A stretch of DNA of 64,000 nt from JAQGMJ01 sp036498945 (GTDB lineage: Bacteria > Pseudomonadota > Gammaproteobacteria > Burkholderiales > JAEUOS01), in contig DASYEQ010000051.1 in the NCBI GenBank assembly GCA_036498945.1, positions 27,789-91,788 of the forward strand, given 5' to 3'. Position numbers and translations under genes: made by a program. The notes under the pieces are model-generated. The model saw nothing but the letters and a program-made list of their open reading frames with translations. It was not told the DNA's origin and searched no databases. The stretch's first letter is position 1; each line of letters starts with the position of its first letter. This document shows, piece after piece, positions 35,872 through 44,244 of this stretch.

Positions 35872-36770
35872 TGAGCCGCCTGATCAGTACCGTTTTCGTG
35901 CTGCTGGTGGCGGCGATCCTCGCCTCATCGATGCTGTTCATCGTCGACCAGCGCAAGTACGCCATCGTCTTCGCCCTGGGCGAGGTAAAGGAAGTCATCA
36001 CCACTCCCGGCCTGCACTTCAAGCTGCCGCCGCCGTTCCAGAACGTGGTGTATTTCGACAATCGCATTCTCACCATCGACACGCCGGAATCGGACCGTTT
36101 CATCACCTCGGAGAAGACCAACCTGGTGGTGGACTCCTTCGTCAAGTGGCGCATCGCCGATCCGAAGCAGTTCTGGGTCAGCGTGCGCGGCCGCGAGCAG
36201 GACGCCGAATATCGCATCCAGCAAAGCCTGAAGGACGCGCTCAACAACGAGATCAGCAAGCGCACCGTGCACGACATGGTCTCCGGCGAGCGGGAAAAGG
36301 TGATGCAGGAGGTGAGCGCCAAGCTCAACGCGGATGCCGCCAAGATCGGTGCGGCAATCGTCGACGTGCGCGTCAAGCGCGTCGAGTTTTCCGACGAGAT
36401 CCGCGATTCGGTGTTCAAGCGCATGGAGTCGGAGCGCAAGCGCGTGGCCAATGAATTGCGCTCGACCGGCGCCGCCGACAAGGAAAAGATCCAGGCCGAC
36501 GCCGACCGCCAGCGCGAGGTGATCCTGGCCGAAGCCTATCGCGACGCCCAGCGCGTGATGGGCGACGGCGACGCCAAGGCATCGGCGATCTACGCCGGCG
36601 CCTTCAGCCAGAACCCCGAGTTCTACAATTTCTACCGCAGCATGAACGCGTACTCCAAGAGCTTCCGCAACAAGGGCGACATCCTGGTGGTGGACCCGAG
36701 TTCGGAGTTCTTCAAGTACCTGCGCGGTCCAGGCGTCGGCGGTACGGCGGCGCCGAAGGCGAAGAAGTAG
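35871..36770 (+). CDS. hflC: FtsH protease modulator HflC
   Basis: The 299-residue partner of HflK has an N-terminal membrane anchor (ISTVFVLLVAAILASSMLFI), then the SPFH domain starting VDQRKYAIVFALGEV and the helical region EAYRDAQRVMGDGDAKASAIYAGAF. It overlaps hflK by one base, which implies translational coupling. The C-terminal ILVVDPSSEFFKYLRGP is the usual HflC ending. Confidence 0.95.
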   Translation: MSRLISTVFVLLVAAILASSMLFIVDQRKYAIVFALGEVKEVITTPGLHFKLPPPFQNVVYFDNRILTIDTPESDRFITSEKTNLVVDSFVKWRIADPKQFWVSVRGREQDAEYRIQQSLKDALNNEISKRTVHDMVSGEREKVMQEVSAKLNADAAKIGAAIVDVRVKRVEFSDEIRDSVFKRMESERKRVANELRSTGAADKEKIQADADRQREVILAEAYRDAQRVMGDGDAKASAIYAGAFSQNPEFYNFYRSMNAYSKSFRNKGDILVVDPSSEFFKYLRGPGVGGTAAPKAKK

Positions 36771-36802
36771 GCGCCTTCAGCCGGCGCGGCCGGGAGGATT
36801 CG

Positions 36803-36991
36803 ATGTTCACGCTTTCGACCGTGTTCGCGCTGATGCTGATGATCGAAGGCCTGCTGCCGCTGGTGGCGCCGTCGGCATGGCGCCGGGTGTTCCGCCGGCT
36901 GACCGAATTGAAGGATGGACAGTTGCGTTTCGTCGGCATGCTTGCCGTGCTGGCGGGCGCCTTGATGTTGTTGTTTACGGAGTTGCCGTGA
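36803..36991 (+). CDS. DUF2065 small membrane protein
   Basis: This 62-residue protein has two hydrophobic helices (STVFALMLMIEGLLPLVAP and FVGMLAVLAGALMLLF) joined by the basic segment WRRVFRRLTELKDGQ. DUF2065 proteins regularly follow hflC in proteobacteria and may help the FtsH-HflKC complex, though no function is established. CCGGGAGGATTCG is the ribosome binding site. The stop overlaps the hisZ GTG start. Confidence 0.88.
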   Translation: MFTLSTVFALMLMIEGLLPLVAPSAWRRVFRRLTELKDGQLRFVGMLAVLAGALMLLFTELP

Positions 36992-38163
36992 GTTCGGCCT
37001 TGCAATCCCACTGGACCCTGCCGGAATATATCGCCGACGTGCTGCCGCCGGAGGCGCAGCGCATTGAGCTCTTGCGTCGCCTGCTGCTGGACACCTTTCG
37101 CGTGCATGGCTACGAGCTCACCATGCCGCCGCTGCTGGAGTACGTCGAATCGCTGCTCACCGGCACCGGGCACGACATGGAGCTGCGCACCTTCAAGCTG
37201 GTGGACCAGCTTTCCGGGCGCACCATGGGCCTGCGCGCCGACATCACACCGCAGGTGGCGCGCATCGACGCCCATCTGCTCAACCGTGAAGGGGTGACGC
37301 GCCTGGCCTACTGCGGCTCGGTGCTGCATACCTTGCCGGCGGGTCTGACGGTGACGCGCGAGCCCTTGCAGATCGGTGCCGAGATCTACGGCCATGCAGG
37401 CATTGAGGCGGACCTGGAAATCCAGGGCTTGCTGCTGTCGGCGCTGCGCCTGGCGGGCGCCGGGCGTGCGCGCCTGGACCTGGGGCACGTGCGCGTATTC
37501 CGCGCCTTGGCGGAGTTGGCCGGGTTGAAGGGGGCGGCGGCCGAAAGCCTGTTCGCGCTGATGCAGAGCAAGGACATTCCGGGGCTGAAGGAAGCCACGG
37601 CGCAAGTCGAGCCCACGTTGCGCACGGCGCTATTGCGCCTGCCACGCCTGTATGGCGGGCGCGAGGTGATCGAGGCGGCGCGCCATGAACTGCCGGCGCA
37701 CCCGCATATCGCCGCGGCGTTGGCTGATCTCGACACCCTGGCGGCCGCGATACCGGCGGGGCAGACCAGCATCGACCTGGCGGAATTGCGCGGCTACCAG
37801 TATCACAGCGGCGTGGTATTCGCCGCCTACGTCGACGGCTTGCCGAATGCAATCGCGCGCGGCGGCCGCTACGACGAGGTGGGCCGGATCTTCGGCCGAG
37901 CCCGTCCGGCCACCGGTTTTTCGCTCGACTTGCGCGAACTGGCGGCGTTCATTCCCAGCCAGGCGCAAAGCGTGGGCATTCTCGCACCCTGGCAACAGGA
38001 CGCGGCGCTGCAGGCGAAAATCGCCGAATTGCGCGGCGCCGGCGAGATGGTGGTGCAGGCGCTGCCGGAGCACGACCGCGCTTCGTGGGTGCCTTGCTGC
38101 AACCGCGAGCTGGTGTCGCGCGGCGGCGCCTGGACCGTGGTTCCGCTCGATGGGGCGGCGTGA
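36988..38163 (+). CDS. hisZ: ATP phosphoribosyltransferase regulatory subunit HisZ
   Basis: The 391-residue product is a class II aminoacyl-tRNA synthetase paralogue that activates short-form HisG. It has WTLPEYIADVLPPEAQRIE, motif 2-like RLAYCGSVLHTLPAG, and late YHSGVVFAAYVDGLPNAIARGGRYD. It lacks the anticodon-binding domain of HisRS. The start is GTG overlapping the DUF2065 stop (GTGA), with CGGAG upstream. The his operon itself is not in the window; hisZ sits in the hflC-purA string as in other beta-proteobacteria. Confidence 0.93.
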   Translation: MSSALQSHWTLPEYIADVLPPEAQRIELLRRLLLDTFRVHGYELTMPPLLEYVESLLTGTGHDMELRTFKLVDQLSGRTMGLRADITPQVARIDAHLLNREGVTRLAYCGSVLHTLPAGLTVTREPLQIGAEIYGHAGIEADLEIQGLLLSALRLAGAGRARLDLGHVRVFRALAELAGLKGAAAESLFALMQSKDIPGLKEATAQVEPTLRTALLRLPRLYGGREVIEAARHELPAHPHIAAALADLDTLAAAIPAGQTSIDLAELRGYQYHSGVVFAAYVDGLPNAIARGGRYDEVGRIFGRARPATGFSLDLRELAAFIPSQAQSVGILAPWQQDAALQAKIAELRGAGEMVVQALPEHDRASWVPCCNRELVSRGGAWTVVPLDGAA

Positions 38164-38274
38164 GCGCGATTCAACTACACTGATGGTAAACGGCGTTTTT
38201 CGCGGGGCGGGCATACGCCCCAGGGACGCATTTTTGAGTATTTTTCCGGGACAACCCAGGACGAGAGCAGGGCA

Positions 38275-39570
38275 ATGGCCAAGAACGTAGTGGTGGTAGG
38301 CACCCAATGGGGTGATGAAGGCAAGGGCAAGATCGTCGACTGGATCACCGATCACGCCAAGGGCGTGGTGCGTTTCCAGGGCGGCCACAACGCCGGGCAT
38401 ACGCTGGTGATCGGCGGCAAGAAAACCATCCTGCGCCTGATCCCCTCCGGCATTTTGCGCCCCGAGGTCGAGTGCTTCATCGGCAACGGCGTGGTGCTGT
38501 CGCCGGAAGCGCTGTTCAAGGAAATCGAAGAACTGGAGGCCGCCGGCATCAAGGTCTCCGGGCGCCTGCGCGTCTCGCAGTCGTGCACCTTGATCCTGCC
38601 GTATCACATCGCGCTGGACCAGGCGCGCGAAGCGGCCAAGGGCGATGCGAAAATCGGCACCACCGGTCGCGGCATTGGCCCGGCGTATGAAGACAAGGTG
38701 GCGCGCCGTGCGCTCAAGGTGGTGGACCTGTTCAACCCCGAGCGCTTCGCCGCCAAGCTCGCCGAGACCATGGAGTATCACAACTTCGTGCTCACCCAGT
38801 ATCTGAAAGTCGCGGCGATCGACTACCAGAAGACGCTGGACGAGTGCATGGGCTACGCGGCGAAGCTGAAGCCGATCGTCGCCGACGTCTCGCGAGAACT
38901 GTACGAATTCATGGCCGCCGGCAAGAGCATCCTGTTCGAGGGCGCGCAGGGCACGCTGCTGGACGTCGATCACGGCACCTACCCGTTCGTCACTTCCAGC
39001 AACTGCGTGGCGGGCGCCGCCGCCGCTGGCGCGGGCGTTGGCCCGGGCCAACTGCACTACATCCTCGGCATCACCAAGGCTTACGCGACGCGTGTCGGCT
39101 CCGGCCCGTTCCCCACCGAACTTGAGGATGCCACCGGCGAATACCTGCGCAAGAAGGGCAACGAATACGGCTCGGTGACGGGGCGCCCGCGCCGCTGCGG
39201 CTGGTTCGACGCGCCGGCGCTCAAGCGCTCGATCCAGATCAATGGCCTGACCGGACTTTGCATCACCAAGCTCGACGTGCTCGATGGTCTTGAGACCGTG
39301 AAAATCTGCGTTGGCTACAAGCTGCCCGGCGGCGGCGAGTGCAACCTGCTGCCCACCGGGGCGGATGCGGCCGCCGCCTGTGTGCCGATTTTCGAGGAAA
39401 TGCCGGGCTGGAAAGATTCCACCGTCGGCGTCACGCAATTCGACAAGCTGCCGGTCAATGCGCAAAAGTACCTGCGCCGCCTGGAAGCGGCGAGCGGCGC
39501 GCCGATTGCACTGATTTCCACCGGCCCGGAGCGCGACGAGACCATCGTGCTCTCCCATCCTTTCAAATAA
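38275..39570 (+). CDS. purA: Adenylosuccinate synthetase
   Basis: The 431-residue enzyme joins IMP and aspartate with GTP in AMP synthesis. N-terminal WGDEGKGKIVDWITD is the phosphate-binding loop; GHNAGHTLV, the GTRGIGPAYEDK-like TTGRGIGPAYEDK, FEGAQGTLLDVDHGTYPFVT and the C-terminal base-binding STGPERDETI are all present. The length is normal. It is followed closely by a phosphoribosyltransferase gene. Confidence 0.97.
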   Translation: MAKNVVVVGTQWGDEGKGKIVDWITDHAKGVVRFQGGHNAGHTLVIGGKKTILRLIPSGILRPEVECFIGNGVVLSPEALFKEIEELEAAGIKVSGRLRVSQSCTLILPYHIALDQAREAAKGDAKIGTTGRGIGPAYEDKVARRALKVVDLFNPERFAAKLAETMEYHNFVLTQYLKVAAIDYQKTLDECMGYAAKLKPIVADVSRELYEFMAAGKSILFEGAQGTLLDVDHGTYPFVTSSNCVAGAAAAGAGVGPGQLHYILGITKAYATRVGSGPFPTELEDATGEYLRKKGNEYGSVTGRPRRCGWFDAPALKRSIQINGLTGLCITKLDVLDGLETVKICVGYKLPGGGECNLLPTGADAAAACVPIFEEMPGWKDSTVGVTQFDKLPVNAQKYLRRLEAASGAPIALISTGPERDETIVLSHPFK

Positions 39571-39596
39571 GGCCTTCGCCCCTTTCGTCCGCCGAC

Positions 39597-40136
39597 ATGG
39601 CCGATCTCTACGTTTCCTGGCCGGATTATCACCACGCCATTGAACGGCTGGCGGCGAAAATCCATCACTCCGGCTTCAAGTTCAACCAGATCATCTGCCT
39701 GGCGCGCGGCGGCCTGCGTATCGGCGACACCATCTCGCGGGTGTTCAATCAGCCGCTCGGCGTGCTGGCGACGCAGTCCTACTTCGCTGACGAGAAGAAG
39801 ACTGCCGACCTGCAGGGCGAGCTCACCATCGGCCAACACCTGGCGAAGGTGAATGCGCGCCTGGGCAGCCGCATCCTGCTGGTGGACGACATGGTTGATT
39901 CCGGCGCCACGCTGAAAAAAGTGGTGGAGCATCTGCGCGAGCGCTACCCCGGCATCGAAGACCTGCGCACCGCTGTCATCTGGCGCAAGGGCTGCTCCGT
40001 ATTTACCCCGGATTTCTGGGCCGACTACCTGCCGGAAAACCCGTGGATCCACCAGCCGTTCGAGATTTACGATCTGCTGCACCCGCATGAACTGGAAGGC
40101 CGCGTCGGCCGGCAGGTGCAAACCCCGGTAGACTGA
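39597..40136 (+). CDS. Phosphoribosyltransferase (hypoxanthine/xanthine type)
   Basis: The 179-residue product has the PRPP-binding signature RILLVDDMVDSGATLKKVV near residue 100 and the family start LYVSWPDYHHAIERLA. It salvages purine bases (hypoxanthine, guanine or xanthine) or a related substrate. It lies 26 bases after purA, so the two form a purine synthesis and salvage pair. The frame is open upstream into purA, but the ATG at 39597 fits the family length. Confidence 0.9.
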   Translation: MADLYVSWPDYHHAIERLAAKIHHSGFKFNQIICLARGGLRIGDTISRVFNQPLGVLATQSYFADEKKTADLQGELTIGQHLAKVNARLGSRILLVDDMVDSGATLKKVVEHLRERYPGIEDLRTAVIWRKGCSVFTPDFWADYLPENPWIHQPFEIYDLLHPHELEGRVGRQVQTPVD

Positions 40137-40198
40137 CGCACAAACGGCAAGGCGCCCGAGAAGCGCATGCCAAACAAACTCAAACAGAGGAGACGACA

Positions 40199-41164
40199 AT
40201 GCAAACCCGATTCAAAACCCTGATCGCCGCCGGCATGCTGGCCGCAAGCGCGGGCGTGTTCGCCCAAGCCTATCCGAGCAGGCCGATTACCTTCGTTGTG
40301 CCCTATAGCCCCGGCACCGGCATCGACATCGTCGCGCGTACCGTCGGCCCGCGCCTGTCGCAAAAGCTCGGCCAGACGATCGTGGTGGACAACCGCCCCG
40401 GCGCCAGCGGCAACATCGGCGCCGATTTCGTCGCCAAGGCCAAACCCGACGGCTACACCGTGATGGTCAACGTCAACACCTTCACCATCACGCCCTCGCT
40501 GTACAAGAACGTGCCCTATGACCCGGTGAAGGATTTCGCCACCATCACCGAAGCGGCACGCGGCAACATCTCGCTGGTCGCCTTTCCCGGCACCGGAGTG
40601 AAGACGCTGCCCGAGTTCGTCGCCAAGGCCAAGGCCGAGCCGGGCAAGCTCACCTATTCCTCGCCCGGCAGCGGCACGCCGCAGCACCTGGCGATGGAAG
40701 TGCTCAAGCAGCGCCTGGGCCTGAACATCCAGCACATTCCCTACAAGGGCGCGGCCGGCGCCACCACCGACCTGCTCGGCGGCCAGGTGCAGTTTTCCAT
40801 CCTGCCGGTGCACACCGCCTTGCCGCACGCGCGTGCCGGCAAGCTGAACTTGATCGCCGTCTCCGGTGAAAAACGCACGCCGCTGGCGCCCGATGTACCG
40901 ACCTTCGGCGAGTTGGGGCAGAAAAACCTCGGCCTGGATCTGTATTTCTGGTTTGCCGCGCCTGCGGGTACGCCTCCGGATGTCGTCGCGACGTTGAATC
41001 GCGACATCGGCGCCATCCTCGCCATGCCCGAGGTGCGCGAAACCATGATGAAGCAGGGCATGGTGCCGGAGGCAAGTACGCCTGAGCATATCGCTGACGA
41101 GATCAAGAGCGACCTGGCGCGCTGGAAGAAATTCATTGCCGAGACCCATATCACGGCCGACTGA
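40199..41164 (+). CDS. Bug/TctC-family solute receptor
   Basis: The 321-residue product has a signal peptide (FKTLIAAGMLAASAGVFAQ) and the Bug signature FVVPYSPGTGIDIVARTVGP. Here the usual PGG is PGT. KPDGYTVMVNVNTF, TPQHLAMEVLKQRLG and IQHIPYKGAAGATTDLLGG follow. It is inserted between the purA/phosphoribosyltransferase pair and the tRNA-Leu/rnr segment that are otherwise neighbours in related genomes, so it is probably a local insertion. GAGGAGACGACA precedes the start. Confidence 0.9.
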   Translation: MQTRFKTLIAAGMLAASAGVFAQAYPSRPITFVVPYSPGTGIDIVARTVGPRLSQKLGQTIVVDNRPGASGNIGADFVAKAKPDGYTVMVNVNTFTITPSLYKNVPYDPVKDFATITEAARGNISLVAFPGTGVKTLPEFVAKAKAEPGKLTYSSPGSGTPQHLAMEVLKQRLGLNIQHIPYKGAAGATTDLLGGQVQFSILPVHTALPHARAGKLNLIAVSGEKRTPLAPDVPTFGELGQKNLGLDLYFWFAAPAGTPPDVVATLNRDIGAILAMPEVRETMMKQGMVPEASTPEHIADEIKSDLARWKKFIAETHITAD

Positions 41165-41340
41165 AGCACCGGCACGCGCCCGCGTGCCGCCGGGAAGGGC
41201 AGGGGACCGCCTGCATCAAATGATGCCGCCGGCGGTTTATTTCCGCCGCGGCGCCCGCATATGCGGTAAAAGCGCCGCATGCCGGCAGCAAAAGTGCGAT
41301 GATTCGCCTGTCATGCAGACGAATCCGCTTCCGGAAATGA

Positions 41341-41365
41341 AAAAGCCCCGCTGGCGCGGAGCTTC
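41341..41365 (-). terminator. Second terminator-like hairpin downstream of tRNA-Leu
   Basis: On the minus strand AAGCTCCGC and GCGGGGCTTTTT pair with one mismatch around a short loop and end in T. It may back up the terminator at 41399. Confidence 0.5.
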
Positions 41366-41398
41366 CGGAACCAAAACGTCCTGCTGGCGCAGGGCCGT

Positions 41399-41429
41399 GG
41401 AAACGAAAACGCCTTGCATATGCAAGGCG
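41399..41429 (-). terminator. Terminator of tRNA-Leu
   Basis: On the minus strand CGCCTTGCA-TATGCAAGGCG is a perfect palindromic stem followed by TTTTCGTTT. It lies about 20 bases past the tRNA 3' end. Confidence 0.8.
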
Positions 41430-41449
41430 CTCGCTGAACCACTGAAACT

Positions 41450-41536
41450 TGGTGCCCAGAAGAGGACTCGAACCTCCACAGTGTTGCCACCGCTAGGACC
41501 TGAACCTAGTGCGTCTACCAATTCCGCCATCTGGGC
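41450..41536 (-). tRNA. tRNA-Leu(CAG), CCA encoded
   Basis: The 87-base sequence folds as a class II (long variable arm) tRNA: acceptor GCCCAGA/TCTGGGC, D-arm with GGTAGAC, anticodon stem CTAGG/CCTAG with loop TTCAGGT (anticodon CAG). The variable arm is around GGTGGCAACACTG, followed by T-arm GGTTCGAGTCC. A73 and CCA are encoded. A candidate promoter on the same strand is TTGTGT (41635-41630) and TATAAT (41611-41606), overlapping the rnr start. Confidence 0.96.
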
Positions 41537-41605
41537 GCGGAGAATTGCAAAAGCGGAAATGCAGGTTTTCTTGCAGAACCACCGCAGCAATCAAACAACA
41601 ACGGA

Positions 41606-41635
41606 ATTATAGCAAAATTGAAACAAAAAACACAA
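41606..41635 (-). promoter_or_regulatory. Candidate tRNA-Leu promoter overlapping the rnr start codon
   Basis: Read on the minus strand, TTGTGT and a consensus TATAAT are spaced 18 bases apart. Transcription would begin about 60 bases before the tRNA. The rnr TTG codon (41618-41620) lies inside the spacer, so the two divergent genes share this DNA. Confidence 0.5.
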
Positions 41636-44227
41636 ACCAGAGCGAGCAAAAAAAAGCCCGCCAATTCGACCTTTAAATCGCCCGCCGGTTTGAACCGCGG
41701 CAAAGCGCGCAAACAGGCGCGCGACGAACCTGATACCTACGCGCCGCGCCCGGAAAAAAGAGGCGGCGTCGACGCGCCGGCGCATCGCGTGCCGATCCCC
41801 GAGCGCAGCGAGATCGCCGCCGCTGTCGAGGAAGAAGCCGGCATCGGCATTTCGAAAATCGCACGCCGCCTGGGCGTGGAGCGCGCCGCGCTGGAAGGCT
41901 TGACGCGCCGCGTCGACGCCATGTTGCGTGATGGCGAATTGATTTTGAAGAGCAGCGGCCAACTCTATCTGGGCACGCCGCGCGTGCTGGAAACCGGCAA
42001 GCTGTCGCGCAATCGCGAGGGCTACGGTTTCATCACGCCGGAAACCGGCGGTGATGATTTTTACGTCGCCTCACACAATATCGGCGACGCCATGCACGGC
42101 GATACCGTTGCCTTCACCCGCCGTGGGCAGGACAAGCGCGGCCGCCAGGAAGCGAAGATCGTCGAGGTGCGCGCGCGCGGCATGACGCGCATTGTCGGGC
42201 GCCTGAAAAAGGACGGCGCACGCTGGGTGGCAATTCCACGTGAGCGCGGCTTCAGCGACCCGGTGGTGCTGGAGAAGGGCACGCGCGGCAACGAAGGCGA
42301 TTTCGTCAACGTCGCCATCACGCGCTATCCGGAGGCCGGCCAGCCGATGGAAGGCAAGATCACCGAGGTACTCGGCGGTGAGGAAGATTCCGGCATCGAG
42401 ATCGAAGTGGCGCTGCGCAAGCACGACCTGCCGCATGTGTTCTCGCAAGCGGCGGAGCATGAGGCGGAACAGTTGCCAGGCCAGTTGCGCCCGGCCGATT
42501 ACAAGGACCGGCGCGACATCCGCGACCTGCCGCTGGTGACCATCGACGGCGAGGACGCGCGCGATTTCGACGACGCCGTCTACTGCGAGCCGGAAAAGGG
42601 CGGCAGGGGCAAGGCGGGTGGATTCCGCCTGCTGGTGGCAATTGCCGACGTCAGCCACTACGTCAAGCCCGGCGCGCCGCTGGACGTGGATGCACGCGAG
42701 CGCGCCACTTCGGTGTATTTCCCGCGCCGGGTGATCCCGATGCTGCCGGAGAAACTCTCCAACGGCCTGTGTTCGCTCAATCCCGAGGTCGATCGCCTGG
42801 TGATGGTGTGCGACATGGGCGTCACCGCCGATGGCGAGATTGCGCGCTACGAGTTCTACGCCGGGGTGATGCATTCGCAGGCGCGCATGACCTATACGGA
42901 AGTGGCGGAAATCCTCGCCGATCCGAAAGGCGCGGCGGCGAAAAAGCGCAAGGCGCTGGTGCCGCAATTCCAGAATCTTTATCAGGTCTACAAGACGCTG
43001 CTCGGCGCGCGCGAGCGGCGCGGCGCCATCGATTTCGAATCGACCGAGACCAAGATGGTGTTCAACGATGCGGGACGCATCGAGGCCATCGTGCCGGTGG
43101 TGCGCAACGAGGCGCACAAACTGATCGAGGAGTGCATGCTGGCGGCCAACGTGTGCGCCGCCGAGTATCTCGACAAGTTCAAGCATCCGGCGCTGTTCCG
43201 CGTGCACCTGGGGCCGACGCCGGAAAAGCTGGAAAACCTGCGCGCCTTCCTCGGGCCGCTGAGCCTCATCCTCGGTGGCGGTGAACATCCGCAAGCTCAG
43301 GACTACGCCAAGCTGTCGAAAGAGATTAAAGGGCGTCCCGATGCCGCGCTGATTTCCAGCGTGATGCTGCGCTCGATGCAGCAGGCGCAGTACGCGCCGG
43401 ATAACGTCGGCCACTTCGGCCTGTCCTACGACATGTATGCGCACTTCACTTCGCCGATCCGCCGCTATCCGGATTTGCTGGTGCATCGCGCGATCAAGGC
43501 GGTACTGAAGCGCCGCACCTATCAGGAGGATGACTGGGATGCGCTGGGCGCGCATTGCTCGCGCCTGGAGCGCCGGGCAGATGACGCCTCGCGCGAAGTG
43601 CAGTCCTGGCTTAAGTGTCACTACGCCGCTGAACACCTGGGCGACGAGTTCGACGGCACCATCAGCGGCGTTGCCGGTTTCGGCATTTTCGTGACAGTCG
43701 AGCCGCTGATGATCGACGGCATGGTGCACATCTCCGAGCTCGGACGCGATTACTTCAACTACGACGAAACGCACCACCTGTTGCGCGGTGAGCGCAGCGG
43801 CCGCGAGTTCCGATTCGGCCAGCGCGTGCATGTGAAAATCGTGCGCGCCGACGCCGACTCGCTGAAAATCGACCTCGCGCTGCTCGATACGCCGCCGGCG
43901 CCCAGGCCGCAACTGCCGCCGGCACCAAGCGTAGACATCGCCACGCAAGGTGAGGACAAGATGGCCAGGCCGAAGGCGCCGCGCGCGACGCAAAAACCGG
44001 CCGCCGAGCCGGTTGCACCTGCCCCCGCCGGGGCGAAGAAGCCGGCAAGGAAGGCCTCCGCTCCCGTCAAGACGGCAAAAGCGCCGGCCAAGGCAGTGAA
44101 GGTGCCCGCGAAGGTGGCGAAGACGGCGAAAGTGGCGAAAAAGGCCGCGCCCGCCAAAGGCCTTGCGACTAAGGTAAAGTCCGCACCGGCCAAAAAAGCG
44201 GCACGCAACAAATCAACCAAAGCATAG
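41618..44227 (+). CDS. rnr: Ribonuclease R
   Basis: The 869-residue 3'-5' exoribonuclease has an N-terminal winged helix (RSEIAAAVEEEAGIGISKIA), cold-shock domains (NREGYGFITPETGGDDFYV), the RNB catalytic domain with DGEDARDFDDAVYC (catalytic aspartates) and a C-terminal S1 domain (FDGTISGVAGFGIFVTVE). It degrades structured RNA. The last ~90 residues form a lysine/alanine/proline tail with AKVAKTAK-like repeats reminiscent of histone H1. The start is TTG at 41618; no upstream ATG fits. A quinone oxidoreductase gene follows 17 bases later. Confidence 0.95.
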   Translation: MKQKTQTRASKKKPANSTFKSPAGLNRGKARKQARDEPDTYAPRPEKRGGVDAPAHRVPIPERSEIAAAVEEEAGIGISKIARRLGVERAALEGLTRRVDAMLRDGELILKSSGQLYLGTPRVLETGKLSRNREGYGFITPETGGDDFYVASHNIGDAMHGDTVAFTRRGQDKRGRQEAKIVEVRARGMTRIVGRLKKDGARWVAIPRERGFSDPVVLEKGTRGNEGDFVNVAITRYPEAGQPMEGKITEVLGGEEDSGIEIEVALRKHDLPHVFSQAAEHEAEQLPGQLRPADYKDRRDIRDLPLVTIDGEDARDFDDAVYCEPEKGGRGKAGGFRLLVAIADVSHYVKPGAPLDVDARERATSVYFPRRVIPMLPEKLSNGLCSLNPEVDRLVMVCDMGVTADGEIARYEFYAGVMHSQARMTYTEVAEILADPKGAAAKKRKALVPQFQNLYQVYKTLLGARERRGAIDFESTETKMVFNDAGRIEAIVPVVRNEAHKLIEECMLAANVCAAEYLDKFKHPALFRVHLGPTPEKLENLRAFLGPLSLILGGGEHPQAQDYAKLSKEIKGRPDAALISSVMLRSMQQAQYAPDNVGHFGLSYDMYAHFTSPIRRYPDLLVHRAIKAVLKRRTYQEDDWDALGAHCSRLERRADDASREVQSWLKCHYAAEHLGDEFDGTISGVAGFGIFVTVEPLMIDGMVHISELGRDYFNYDETHHLLRGERSGREFRFGQRVHVKIVRADADSLKIDLALLDTPPAPRPQLPPAPSVDIATQGEDKMARPKAPRATQKPAAEPVAPAPAGAKKPARKASAPVKTAKAPAKAVKVPAKVAKTAKVAKKAAPAKGLATKVKSAPAKKAARNKSTKA

Positions 44228-44244
44228 GCATTGAAGGATCAGTC

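Noticed and set aside
41311..41612. A 99-codon plus-strand frame across tRNA-Leu
   Set aside because: It runs through a tRNA gene on the opposite strand and two terminators and has no homology.
42071..43993. A 640-codon minus-strand frame opposite rnr
   Set aside because: It is antisense to a clearly homologous RNase R and has no domain or ribosome binding site of its own.
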